Shown in pieces: positions 1 to 11,248 of a stretch of 64,000 bases of DNA (the stretch's first letter is position 1; every line of letters begins with the position of its first letter). Made by a program: the position numbers and the translations under genes. Origin of the DNA: Neurospora tetraspora (Eukaryota; Ascomycota; Sordariomycetes; Sordariales; Sordariaceae). The DNA lies in contig NW_026944383.1 in the NCBI RefSeq assembly GCF_033439725.1, positions 1,488,001 to 1,552,000 of the forward strand, given 5' to 3'. Below the pieces are notes generated by a model that was not told the origin of the DNA, did no database searches, and saw nothing but the letters and a program-made list of their open reading frames with translations.

Positions 1-729
1 TTCTCCTCCTTCTCCTTCTCCAGCCTCATGCGCTCCCTGACATCAGCCAGCTTCTGCTCGATCTCGATCTTGGTTTTGAACAGCTGGGCGCGGCGGTTGA
101 CGAGCATCTCGATTTTGTCTTGGGCGGTGGCTTCTTGGACTTTTTGTTTTTCCTGTTTTTTTTTACCCCCAGAGTTAGTTAGCTTCTTGGGTTTTTGGGT
201 CATGATTGAACGGGGGGTGGGATGGGATTGTGGGTAGGGAAAGGGAACATACCTCACTCCATTCCTTCTGCGTCTTAAGACCAGCACCATAAATCGTTCC
301 GGTCACAGTCACGGCCGTGAAGGCCAAGGTCCAGACGGCGGCCTTCCATTTGGGAAAGGGAGGACGGGACTGTTGTTGTGGCGCTTCTTCTCCTCCTCCT
401 TTTCCTTGTTGATGTCCTCCTCCTGCTCCTCCTTCTCCTCCCGGAGGTGGTGGTGGTGGTGCTCCCCCGGATGATCCCTCTTTTGTCAAGTCATTTGTTG
501 GTAGAGGTGGTGGTGATGATGATACTGGGGCCGTTGCGGTCGCTGGCGGAGGCGGAGGTGCCTGTGATAGAGGGCTTGAAGCTTTTACTCCTGTTGTTGG
601 CTTCGCTGCTGCTGTTGGCGATGTCGGCGCTGGTCGCAGTGGTGAGTGCTTCGGGGCGGTCGCTTTTGCTGCTTTTGTGGCCTTGTTGAGCGCTGAAGCG
701 GCGGCTCGCTTTGCTGGTCCGGTGGCCAT
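1..729 (-). CDS. Single-pass membrane protein, partial (3' end outside window)
   Basis: Two exons are visible on the minus strand: 729-253 (159 codons) and 152-1, separated by a 100-bp intron (252-153) with a GTATGT donor, a GCTAAC branch-like site and an ACAG acceptor; the frame is kept. The N-terminal about 125 residues are Ala/Pro/Gly-rich and look disordered, with several proline runs. One hydrophobic segment follows (about residues 130-148, starting near WKAAVWTLAF) and leads into YGAGLKTQKEW. The second exon codes a charged, heptad-like coiled coil (KIEIEQKLADVRERM). I do not recognise the family. An N-terminal disordered tail, one membrane helix and a coiled coil fit a small organelle-membrane protein, but the compartment cannot be read from sequence. 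The start is the first ATG in frame with a purine at -3. The C-terminus lies left of base 1. Confidence 0.8.
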
Positions 730-1648
730 GGTGGGCGATGTGTTTTTGCGGGGATTCGGAGGTTACTGAGCTCGGAGAGTGGCTAGGTATCGCATTGAAA
801 GCTGTTTTCTAGCTGCTAGTAGCTTCGTTCCGATCTTGCGATTTGGATTGATGTTGTTGAAAGGTTAAAAAGAGGTGGGATGTTGCATAGCTTGCTCTAG
901 CTCGTCTAGCTCGTCCGCCCCAAGACCCAACCTCGGTTTAGTCGACTGATTTACCCCGCCTACCCTGTACTTCAAGCTTGCTGGCTAACACAGTAGTTGG
1001 GTAAGAATATCGTCTTTCGAGACTGCTTTACACGCCACAAATTTTAATATCTGGCTTCAGCTTATGGAAGTGATAACATTTGGATATTGTGTAAGCGATG
1101 ATACACAAGGATTATCGTCTCAACAGCAATTGGGGTAACCCTTGTCAGGTACAGAACTCCCCCCATCTTTTGTGTGCAGATACTGTACGTTCAGACGAGC
1201 ACATGCAGCCGACAGCTCTGACACCTAGCGCGAACGTTACACAACCCAAATTCCAGAACTGGTAAGGTACTATCTCGCAGCATCTAACTCCCCTACAACC
1301 AACTGCCCCGCTTAGTTACCTCACATTGCGATCACCGACGGGAGTCACCTTTGCGTCACCACCACAGTCATATTGATCCCAGTCCAATCTGTTGATTTTC
1401 TTGGGCGCATTTCACTTCTTTGTCTTTGAAATTCGAGATCGAGCGTTGGACTTGAAGCTTTCAGGCCAAAACCCAGCTTCTTGGTCTTGAAAACTATCAC
1501 CGCAGCATCAGATTGCGTTCAGTCGCGCCTCTGTAACCTTGTCGGGCATCACTACCTTACGTGCGTGCAGTAAGCGACGTTAGCACGCTATCTTAGTAGA
1601 GTTGCCAATATTTTTCGCTACCCTTAGCAGTACAACACCTACCTAGCG
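730..1648. other. Intergenic region between divergent genes
   Basis: This 0.9-kb stretch separates the minus-strand membrane-protein gene from the plus-strand DUF3716-like locus, so it should hold both promoters. I see no convincing ORF, repeat or RNA gene in it. Confidence 0.5.
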
Positions 1649-2830
1649 ATGCCGTCCGCTACAGTTGTCATTGAGCCCCTCACCTCCAAGATCATCACGG
1701 CAAAGTATGCCCACGATGCCTTGACCAACTTTGAAAAAGGAAACGGCAAGATCGGGAGGAACCTGATGATTATGCGAAAGGAATATGTAAGTACTGCCTC
1801 TGGACACCTCAGCTTCTCCTACATGCTCGAATGCTGACACTCTTTCTTCAGCCTGCCAGGGACATTATTCTCCGCAAAAATCTCGGGTCGGTAAACTTGA
1901 CAGTGCGCCAAAATTTGGATGCCGTGTTTGTATAGATTAATAGTAAAATAGTTGCTGCAGAATGTGAGCTGTGTAAGAGCAGTACAGGGCCGTTCGTCGG
2001 TTGTATTCAACACCCGGAGGTTGGCGATGGTGCATGTGCAAATTGCCTGTATAAGCGTTACGGAAATTGCTGTACGCATCGTGTTTTGATGGATACCGAC
2101 AGTGACGATATCCTACCGAGTCAGCATCGAAAGCGGCAGGAGCCCCCCCCAGGAGCCCAACCTACCGGCACCTACCACCAAAAAGAACGTCGAGAAGCGA
2201 AGAAGGACTATCGAAGTCTGTACTGAGGCGGCTACTAAGACAGCTACCCAACTCGAAGCGCCCATCCCCTTGCCCGCTCATTACCAACAGCCTCTACAGC
2301 CTCTCCTTAAACCTACACCTGTAGCCACCCCTCCCACAATAACGAGTCAAACTCAAGTTAGCAAGCCGCCGATTCACGGCCTGGGCACGGCGCTTGGTTC
2401 GGCTGCAGAACACTGGCTAAAAAGTCTAGCCTTCAGCAAGTACGCTTCCCCGGCTCCTCCTACTCAAGGACAGAATGCGAACAACGACTATGCGCCTAGC
2501 TCGGGACACTTCGAAAACAACGACTATGCTCTCAGCCAAGCTCCCGTGGTCATGAGAGACAACAACTACGCTCCCAGCCCGACCCCCTTCAAAGCAAACG
2601 TCAACGACAATTTCGACCATGATACCATCAAGCCGATGCTTGCTTATCTGCCCAGAAATGTTTCCCCCGAGGTGTTGCGTTCCATTGCTCAATACCACCA
2701 GGATCTGGCCGACGACCTTCGCATGGAAGCCAAGAGACTCGAGAAGGAGATGCGCCAGGAGCACGAGCGCGAGCGCGAGCGCGAGCGCGAGTGGGGAGCA
2801 CAGGTTGTCAGACAGGCGCGATATGAGTGA
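1649..2830 (+). pseudogene. DUF3716-like cysteine-rich protein, apparently decaying paralogue
   Basis: Exon 1 is 1649-1786 (46 codons, ending RKEY). A GTAAGT...TTCAG intron (1787-1851) follows, and exon 2 resumes with PARDIILRKN. Exon 2 carries a cysteine pattern CELCKSSTGPFVGC, then CANC and a final Cys, matching the fungal DUF3716 type. The C-terminal part (about 2150-2830) has three NNDYAPS-like repeats, the motif AYLPRN...QYHQDLADDLRME and an Arg/Glu repeat. The intron position and flanking residues match the downstream paralogue. Two lesions break the frame: an in-frame TAG at 1933, where the paralogue has Gln in an equal-length 27-residue spacer, and a run of eight C at 2143-2150 where seven would restore the frame. 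A GTCGGT...TAG intron (1887-1943) could skip the stop, so a rescued transcript is possible, and the C run could be an assembly error. Confidence 0.72.
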
Positions 2831-3586
2831 GTGTTCCGACCCGCCGGTCGATCCTTTTGGTCCAGGGAGTTCGAAGAGATCCCCTGTTCTCTTGGATTAT
2901 TTGCTTTTCTTTTGTTTTCCCTTTACTGGCTGGTTTGCATTAGTGGGCGCGGATAAGGTATACACAATGGCGTTCTTGAAGGGAGGCAATGGTTCTGGCA
3001 TCTGGAAGGCGTTTTGAAAGAGTTATGTATGAGTGCATGTAGACGATGAAAACGAGGGTAGTGATGGAAAGCCCGTCTTGTTACTGGAAAGCCAGAAACT
3101 GCCCTGTGGCTCCATAGGCCCCTGGTAGGCCAGGCGGTAGCACTCCAAGACACTTCGTCTTTCTGAGCGAAATATGGAATGGCAGGGCGCTTTGTAAACT
3201 GCGATGGCGACAGAAAGACCCAAGGAGCATGGTTTTCTGTTTTGCCGCTTGAAACAACTTGATAGTGTTGCAACACGTTTGTGGAAGTCATCACTCACTT
3301 CCAATCAAGTCGTGTTTATTCTAGATCCTGCGAAGGAGGGCTACACATCTGGTCTATTCCTCACATTGTCCTGAGCTCAGTTTCTTTCACGTACCCCTGA
3401 GCCAAAATCACTGATATATACCAGTCTTTCCAACCTTGAGAACAGTCTTCCGGTGTGCGACACTCCTTTTCCAAACGATCGAAAACTTTCTCAACCTCAC
3501 AAAATTACGGTGTTCTACAATGTACTAAGTTACATATCCGTGAACAACACTTCACAAGCGTTAGGCTATACAATTGGCGTATGACA
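2831..3586. other. Intergenic region between DUF3716 paralogues
   Basis: It holds the 3' flank of the first paralogue and the promoter of the second. Open frames on both strands here show no domain or splice support. No repeat was seen. Confidence 0.5.
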
Positions 3587-5426
3587 ATGGCTTCACTCAA
3601 TGAGGATCTTGCGGAGGGTACTCCTCAGGATGATGGCGCCAATGTTCCGCGCATGGAAATTTTGGCAGAAGAAATCGCTGAAACGTTGCCAATCAACCGG
3701 CCCGCTAAGAGAAAGCGTGACAAAATGGATACCCAAGACAATCTCCAGGACCCCTTACAGACCGCCACGGAAGAAAATAATGGTAATAACGCCAAGTTTT
3801 CAAGGAACTGGAAGCCACCGCAAGGTATTATCACAGACAAGGATCTTGAAGATATCTATGCAAGCCTTGGTTTAAGTAGTACGAGGATTAACGAGCTGAG
3901 AAAATACAAGGTAAGAGAAGCCGACGAAGTCAATGAGCAATCCGGAGCTAAGTAGCCTGACATTGATACAGGCGGTACGCGAGATTGCTTTACGGAAGAA
4001 CAAGGACACAATAGACCTTACGGAAAAGCACCAGCTTGGAGCAGCTTATCTTCAGCTTACGGGTGAACGAGCCCAAAATCCCTGTAAAGAATGCCTAGCT
4101 GGCAAAGGGCCCTTCGAGCTTTGCGTCTACGGTTCTGGCAGGAGGTGTGGCAACTGCTGGCACCGCCACACCGGCAACGGTCGCTGCTCTTTTCAGAAAA
4201 CCGGGAAAGAGAATGGCGGTGATTTTTTACAAAACCCACAAAATAAACAAGCAGAGAACCCGGCTGTTGCGAACACGTCAGATAGCAGAAAGGAAGAAAC
4301 AGGCAGCGGGAAGGATCTGGCCGCCCCAGTTTCTGAAGCTGTCAGTAAACCTTCACATCACGCAGACAAGGATGCTTCTAGATCGGATACCGAATCAGTG
4401 TCGGATTTGCTGTCTGAAGCTGGGATCGGGGTAGGGCTTGAACATCATCCAGAGCCGGAGCCGGAACACCAGAAGGGCGGACGAGAACTAAGACCACGGC
4501 CGCCACAGCCGCCACAGCCGCCACGGCGTAATAAAAAACCACCACAAAGAGAGCAGAATATTAGAGTGACGGAACCTGTCACGGTTGGCCCAAATCAGCA
4601 ACCACAAGCTAGGCACGAAAGTTCTACTGTCTTTACCAATCCTACCACCAATACCACTCCTCCCGCCAATGCACCGAACTCTCCATCTATCAGACCAGGT
4701 ATTGACACACCCCTCAGCCCTCCACCCGCAGCAGCAACACCAACAAGGCAAGCACTACCATCGGGTGTATACAAACCACAATTCCCGCCTGCCGTAGCAT
4801 CAGTGGTCAACGCACAGATTACCCGCGAACGATGCGGATGCGGATCGAGAGACATTCGCCCCGAAAGACAGCAGCAAATCGATAACAACACGGACCCGGA
4901 CAGAGATAGGGAGAGGGAAAGAGAGAAGGAGAAGGAGAAGGAGAAGGAGAGGGAGAAGCAGAGGGAGAAGCAGAGGACGCACATCGTCAGCGACCGATCT
5001 TTCTCTCTCGGTGGTGGTGCCAGCCCCGGCCCTCCCAACTCCATCCTCGCCTGTCTTCCTCCAAACACCCCAGTTGAAATCATGCGTTGCCTGATGCAAT
5101 ATCACCAGAACCACGCGGATGAGCTGCGGCTCGAGTGTATGAGCATTGTAAAAGATGGAAGGGGAGGGAGCAGGCCGGCGATGGCGTGGGGTGACGCTGG
5201 CGGCGTTGGCCCTTCTTCCATTCTCGCGTGTCTCGACCCAAACCAGTCTCCTCTAGAGACGATGCGACGCCTGGGACTGCATTATCAGTATCAGGCGGAT
5301 GAGCTAAGGCTTGAGTGTGTGAGGATTGAACGGGAGGAGAGAATGAGGAGAGCGCGGGAACGCGAGAGGGAGTGGGAGCGGGAAAGAGGAGGAAGAGGAG
5401 GAAGAGAAGATGGCGCTCGCGGGTAG
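3587..5426 (+). CDS. DUF3716-like cysteine-rich protein with duplicated C-terminal motif
   Basis: Exon 1 is 3587-3910 (108 codons), the intron 3911-3971 (GTAAGA donor, ACAG acceptor) and exon 2 3972-5426, giving 592 residues. The start chosen is ATGG at 3587; an in-frame ATG lies two codons upstream. Residues 146-180 hold the cysteine module CKECLAGKGPFELC (C146, C149, C159), then CGNC (C167, C170) and C180, the spacing I associate with fungal DUF3716. The function of that family is unknown; the cysteines suggest metal binding. After a disordered Pro/Gln/Glu-rich middle come a Lys/Glu/Arg repeat and two copies of ILACLxPN...ADELRLEC about 60 residues apart, each predicted helical. The upstream paralogue has one such copy. 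The C-terminus is again Arg/Glu-rich. The gene looks intact. An N-terminal KRKRDK could be a nuclear signal, which is inference. Confidence 0.82.
4906..4977 (+). repeat. Purine-rich GAGAAG/GAGAGG microsatellite in coding DNA
   Basis: Imperfect tandem GAGAAG-type hexamers code an uninterrupted run of Glu, Lys and Arg inside the second DUF3716-like gene. Such tracts vary in length by slippage but stay in frame when the unit is a multiple of three. Confidence 0.8.
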
Positions 5427-6618
5427 TCCGAAATCGGGTACTCGATTTGTTACATGATGTTTTTCTGAATGATCAGGAGGTTAAGTGGTAAATAAAGTGG
5501 TGTTGCTCGTCGCCATTCGTCACTGATTTGTTTGTATCGTGAATTTGGGTAATGCAGTGGACAAAACAGAGAAATACGATAGGCAGAAAATAGTGAACCG
5601 TGATTACCGTGCATTCATATTTGATGAGAATAAGTGGTAAGTTACGAGCATTACACTACATGTAAAATTCGAGATCCATCAAAAAATCCGTGCAGCCCCA
5701 TCCGTGACGGAGAGATAACCGTGGACGTTTACGTACGCGACGGTATGTGTAGCGAAGAGCCATGTATTATTACACATTATCCATGCACGCTGCGTATTGT
5801 AACAATTATCCTACACTGGAAACTTACGTACCGAGCGTTCGTCTCCCGCTTCCACGGGCCGTTCATGGAGCGGGCCGCTTTTTACTTCCCGTCATGTTTT
5901 AGCGTCCTTTTCTTCTTCTGTCGGACAAGGGCGGCCGGTGGGACGGGACTGTGTCCGTGCCTGTGAAAAGTTCCCGTTACTTTCCGTTTACGTAACTTGC
6001 ACTTCTTCTGCGGAGTGGATCACAACTTGTTTTCTCCCCTTTGTCTTTCAACTTTACCTCCTTGCACTCGTTCCAATTTTGATGTTGAGAAACTGATGAT
6101 GGCCTTGTCAATTAATCCACAAGCTGAAAAGTCCCAGTGCGCACTGGCGCAGTGCTGCTCGGGATGGTTCCCTTTCGTCGATTTCAAGAAATTACCAGAT
6201 CGGCAAAGGGCGCGATGTCATTGGCAGGAATTATGGCGTAATGATGGCGGGGAACATGGGAGCGGATGATGCGGATTGGTGTGTTCGTGCTTCCCTGATT
6301 TGTGATTTATTGCCAACTTTGTCGACCACAGCGAGGGATCACCGACGAACACACAAAGTCACGATACCGAAAAGAGAGATTGGATGCTTTTTGAAAGTGT
6401 TTTGTGGTCAAAAGACTGTATTTCAAGGTACTACTCTACCTCGTCTGTTCAGTGCAACATTACATCCCTTTCCCCCGGCTGTTCCGGCGGTTTCATCGTT
6501 GAGCAACGTTTCACTATCTTCACACCACTCTTTAACATTCCACGAGTACTCCCATCGGCGAGATTCAGGGTCAAACAAACCAAGTCCAATTAGATCTCAA
6601 CACTCGGAAAGTTCAAGC
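5427..6618. other. Intergenic region upstream of SHB17-like gene
   Basis: It contains the 3' flank of the DUF3716-like gene and about 0.6 kb or more of promoter and leader for the phosphatase. Stretches with open frames show no domain. Pyrimidine-rich patches near 6430-6560 are compatible with a fungal core promoter or 5' leader. Confidence 0.45.
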
Positions 6619-7961
6619 ATGGCAACACCCCGGGTCTTCATCATTCGGCACGGTGAAACGGAATGGTCACTCGACGGCCGTCACACGGGATCGACCGACA
6701 TCCCGCTCACAGCAAATGGCGAGAAGCGTGTCAAGGCAACGGGCAAAGCACTTATAGGTGACGACCGCCTCATTGTTCCCAAGAAGCTGGCTCATGTGTG
6801 AGTGATCTTCCCCTGTTTCCCGTCTCCTCCTCTTGTACGTGATACATAAGTACACAATGCCCCAGTCGGTTTACTTCCCTTTACTGCACTGAAAGTAGCA
6901 GAAGGAAAGACGAGCCAGAATGTGCATATGGCCAAGATGCTTTGAACGACTGGTGTAACCAGCCAGTCCGCAGTCGGGTACTCCTCAGCTGACTTTGCCC
7001 GTGGCGGTCTTAAAACACATCTTTGATGCCAACACTGGCCAGTACACCAGCTAACACCACACACACACACACAGATACGTATCTCCCCGAAAAAGAGCCC
7101 AGCGCACCTTTGAGCTTCTAAACCTCGGTTTCCAAGGCCCGCTGCCATGGGCGCGTCACGGCGAGTGCGAGTCCAAGGCAGTTCCATGCGATGCCAAGGT
7201 TGAAGTCACTGAGGACATCCGCGAGTGGGATTACGGTGACTACGAGGGCATCACTAGCCCGCAAATCAGGGAGAAGAGGAAACAGCAAGGCCTCGATCCC
7301 AACTGGGATATTTGGAGGGATGGATGTCCTGGAGGAGAGTGAGTTGTCCTTTACTGCTTTCATGTTTCACCTTGCGTCTCGTAATTCTTTTGGAGTATGA
7401 TTGCTGACCACTGGAAATCTCGTCGTTCCTTTGCAGGAGTCCCGCAGATGTCAACGCGCGCTGTGACCGTCTCATCAAGGACATCAGGGAGAGGTTTCAC
7501 ACTCCCGCTCTGAACAAGCCCAAGGGAGATCCTGATGCGGATCGTGCGGATGTGTTGATTGTTGCCCATGGACACATCCTTCGTGCTTTTGCGCAGCGAT
7601 GGACTGGGTTGTCTTTGCATGAGGGACCTTCGTTTTTGCTGGAAGCCGGTGGTGTTGGTACTTTGAGGTGAGTGCGATCTGTCCATTGATACCTTACCTT
7701 GTCACATTTTCAGGAAGCTGACAGGATCGATGTAAAAGCTATGAGCATCACAATATTGATGAACCTGCTATCCTTTTGGGTAGTGCTTTCCATGTTGACT
7801 TTGAGGGTAAGTCTTCTTCTCTCTGATAACTGAACGTGTGGTGTGGTTGAAGCTTGGATGGCCATGACATCCTTGTCTGTTAAGTTCTCGTCAAACACGC
7901 CATTTATCTACTGACACTGTGTTCAGATGACGAAAAGCTGGATAAGCTAAAAAAAGTTTAA
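6619..7961 (+). CDS. SHB17: Sedoheptulose-1,7-bisphosphatase (histidine phosphatase family)
   Basis: Five exons join in frame: 6619-6797, 7075-7338, 7437-7667, 7739-7806 and 7927-7961 (258 residues; yeast Shb17 is about 270). All introns are GT-AG; the first is unusually long (277 nt) and ends in an (AC)n tract. The family signature RHGETEW places the phospho-accepting His at residue 11. The Shb17-type blocks VSPRKRAQRT, REWDYGDYEG, WDIWRDGCPGGE, the second catalytic His in VAHGHILRAF, and YEHHNIDEPA follow in order. Yeast Shb17 dephosphorylates sedoheptulose-1,7-bisphosphate to sedoheptulose-7-phosphate in the cytosol, giving a non-oxidative route to ribose-5-phosphate. The recognition rests on recalled yeast sequence; other phosphoglycerate-mutase-like phosphatases are the alternative. 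The gene appears intact and ends 150 bp before a disrupted tRNA gene. Confidence 0.9.
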
Positions 7962-8110
7962 AATCCCCTAGGTTTCGGGAAGGGGAGCGAGGGATGAATA
8001 TCGAGATGTCGTTGGCATAGATGGCCAGGGCTATGTCGCTGTGGGTATATAGAGGCTATGTTCCGGTCCACCACCATCAATCAGCTACGGTGGATGTCCA
8101 CATCCACAAG

Positions 8111-8124
8111 TCTTCCGTAGTATA
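8111..8124 (+). tRNA. 5' fragment of a transposon-split tRNA gene (Asp-like body)
   Basis: TCTTCCGTAGTATA supplies the acceptor 5' strand (TCTTCCG), positions 8-9 (TA) and the start of the D stem. It pairs with CGGGAGA of the 3' fragment at 19966-19972 through seven pairs, one of them T-G wobble. It stops exactly at the TA where the pogo-type element begins. Fused to the 3' fragment it gives TAGTATAGTGGTCAG, a classic A box. On its own it cannot be an RNA gene. Confidence 0.85.
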
Positions 8125-8222
8125 CTTGGGGGTTAGCGATGGCTTAGGTGGACCCTTTTGCCAACCCCCTCTCATAAAAGAGGGGGAAATTTTTGTATAG
8201 GACAAATTTTTAGTCTAGGACA
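8125..8222 (+). repeat. Left terminal inverted repeat of pogo-type element
   Basis: This 98-bp end matches the reverse complement of 19795-19892, differing mainly at C/T and G/A positions. It contains an 8-bp stem, CCCCCTCT with AGAGGGGG, around a 6-nt loop at 8165-8186. Confidence 0.9.
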
Positions 8223-10985
8223 GCCCACATAGTAAACTACTAGTAAATTGTCCTATCCCTATAATAAAGTACTATATTATATATTAATACAATGTTGTTT
8301 AAAGCTGTTTAAAGTCCAGTATATTGCCTAGTTAAGTAGTAAGTAAATAAATAAAAGAATTTCAATTTTTATCTATCATTTTCTAGCGCTGGTACAAGTA
8401 CTAGTGCCTCCTCTATTAATATAAATATTAGTATAGGTGTAAATATAAGTACTATTTCTTCTACGACCGCCTCCCTTCTTACTAATATATTCTTAATACG
8501 TACAATTTGCTTTCGTACTTATATATAAAGTCTTATAATACCTTTAATGTATTTTATAACCCCCTAATATAGTATTAATTCGAAAGATTGTAATTTTAAT
8601 AGAGTAGAGGGGTTAACGGCTAATATTAATATTAATAGTCCAATTTATATGGGAAGTCTTAGTGTAGCGGGCGGATTAAAGAGATGGTAATTAATTGGTA
8701 GGAGTAATAATAAGGTATACTCCTCTTTTTCCTCTTCTTCTTCCTCCTCTTCCTTATCGTCCTCCCTATTATATACCGCCTTAAGGATAACTTTGTCTTC
8801 GTTATTAATAAGAGTACTTTCGTCTTCGAATATAACGTTAACTATTTATATATTAAAACGAGCAACGACGTCGGTAATAGACTTAAGGATAGGCTCCTCT
8901 ATCGAATTAATAATTTATATATTAATATAGGCGGCTATTTGAAAACTAATTTTAATAATAGGGTACTAAAGTAGGCAGAGAAGGGAAAATAGGGACTCTA
9001 GCGGTTATTAAATAATTAAAGGGTATTAAACGGTAGAGGGATTATTACCTAGATTAATATTAACTAAATTATTAAAAAAGAAGTAAGAAGGGTTACCTTA
9101 TACCCTTTTAAAAACTTCTAATATTAGTATACCCTATGTGTCCCATACAAATAACCTTCTCTCCTCCTCCTCTTCCTTTTCGTCGTCGTTAAATATATCT
9201 TCTTTATAAATTAGTATATAATTATCTTTTAATTACTCTTTCTTTTAATTATCGAAGTAAACCTTCTATATAACCTTCCTTTTACTATTAATTAAATCTT
9301 TAACTTATTAATTATATAGTTATTTCTAAAATTTTTTATTATATACTTTAACGTCTATTAATTGTTTTTTTTCTTTAATTAATTATTCTTTACGTTACTT
9401 CTTTATAATTTTCTAATTAAGCTCTTCTTTAGAGAGATTTAAAAATTCGCCCTCTCGAATAATTTTATATACCCGCCGCTTCATTTTATAGTCGAAATTG
9501 GCTGCCTTTTCCCCATTTTAACGGTTATATTCTTATATAGTATTATACGTTAATAGCGCTTCGTAAATAACGACTTTAGCAGCGTAATATCAAATACGTA
9601 TAGGAGAATTAAACGTATAATAATATTTATTTTTATTATAGGTAATGATTTTCGTAGCTTTTCAAAAGCGGTCTTCTTTAGGGAGTAACGAAGGTAAGGC
9701 GGGATTGGATTTTTTAGGCTACTTTATTCGGATTTATAGTAGGACTTTAATATGGTTAATTAACTACGTCCTAATATTAGAGAACCCATTGAAAATATTA
9801 TATACAGTTATATTACTATTGAGGATATATTAAAAGGTTGGGGATAATATAATTAGTAAGGGGACGAAATGATAATATAGGGACGAGATTAATTTTGAAT
9901 TCTTTAATAAATATAATGTGAATAAAATTAAATTCGCCCCGCTAAATAAATTACTTTAATACCTTTTAATAATAGCCTTTAAGGGACGAGAATATATTAA
10001 CGTCGAAGGGTTATATTATATATATTAAATAAGGAAATAAAACTATTAAAATAATATTAAAAGTATTAGCGTATTATTTAACCTTTATATTGTAATAATT
10101 ATTAAACCTATCGATAATTAATAGATAGTAAATTGGTTTATAAAGCTTTTTTAAACCGATACTATTATTGAAGTCTTCGAACTTCTTACTAATATAATTA
10201 ATTCCATACTAGTTATACCCGAATTAATCCTAGAAGGAGAATCCTTTATTGCTTAGTTTATAATTATCCTCTTCCTTCAATTTCGTAAAAGTAGGGGACG
10301 AATAGAAGGAGTATTAATTGAAGTATTTTAATTAATCGACAGTAAGGTCGGTATTCGAAAAGCTAATTCGTAATTTAGCGAATTATATAGAGTTATTAAA
10401 GTCATTAGTAATAAAATCCTCTATTAAGTCCGTTTTAAAAATTATATAAATAAGGATAATTTTACTGGTTATATTTATTTTAATTATTAAAGTAGCTGAC
10501 TTTCGATTAGTAATATCGTTAATTTTTAATTAGAAATGAATAAAGAAAATCGGTAAGCATTTATCCTTATACAGTTTAATTAGTAAAGTAACATTTTCAA
10601 TTGTATTAATTTACTTTATATTTAGCTAATTTTTTAATATAATTACCCTTATACGTCCGCTCGCTACGTAGCCTAATTTTATACCTATTTTATTATAAAT
10701 CTTAATATTATTACCGTTAATATTATACTTCTTAAATATAATTCCGTAAGTATTAAACTATTCATTAACGGAATCTTTATTTAATTCCTAAAATCGCCGC
10801 TTAATATCGATTATATAGTAAGTTGTAATTTTCAATTTAAAGTAGTCTTTAAGGAAATTAATTAACTATATTACGTTATAAATTTCTGAAGCCCTATGTA
10901 ACGAACGTAATTAATTTACCGCTGTAATAATTATTTAATATAATGCGGGAAACTTTCCCCGGAAGTAGAATATTATATATAATAT

Positions 10986-11248
10986 ATATTATAGGGCCAG
11001 CCTGTGATGTAGTTGCACTGTACTATCTGCACATATGCTATGCTAGAGCTGGTGCTATAGCTTAGAGCTATGTACTTACGTACTAGTTATATATCCTAAT
11101 TATATGTAGCCTTACGTACGCACGTATAGATTGGCCTGCTAGGCTCCCGCCTATATAGTTAATCCTCTACGTATACTTTCCTTTCTCTCCCTTATATAAT
11201 AACGTATATTTTACCCTACCCCTAATGGTGCCCTTACGCTCTATAATA
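10986..11248 (+). repeat. 5' LTR of nested Gypsy-type element
   Basis: Matches 19059-19319 along its whole length, from TTATAGGGC through TAGAGCTATGTACTTACGTA to the GC-rich end. The copies differ by C/T and G/A changes only, so their divergence reflects RIP and cannot be used as a clock. Confidence 0.88.

Noticed and set aside
1891-1960. GTAAAC...GCAG as an intron removing the TAG in the first DUF3716-like gene
   Set aside because: It would join in the wrong phase and lose the cysteine module; the 27-codon spacer equality with the paralogue shows the segment was coding.
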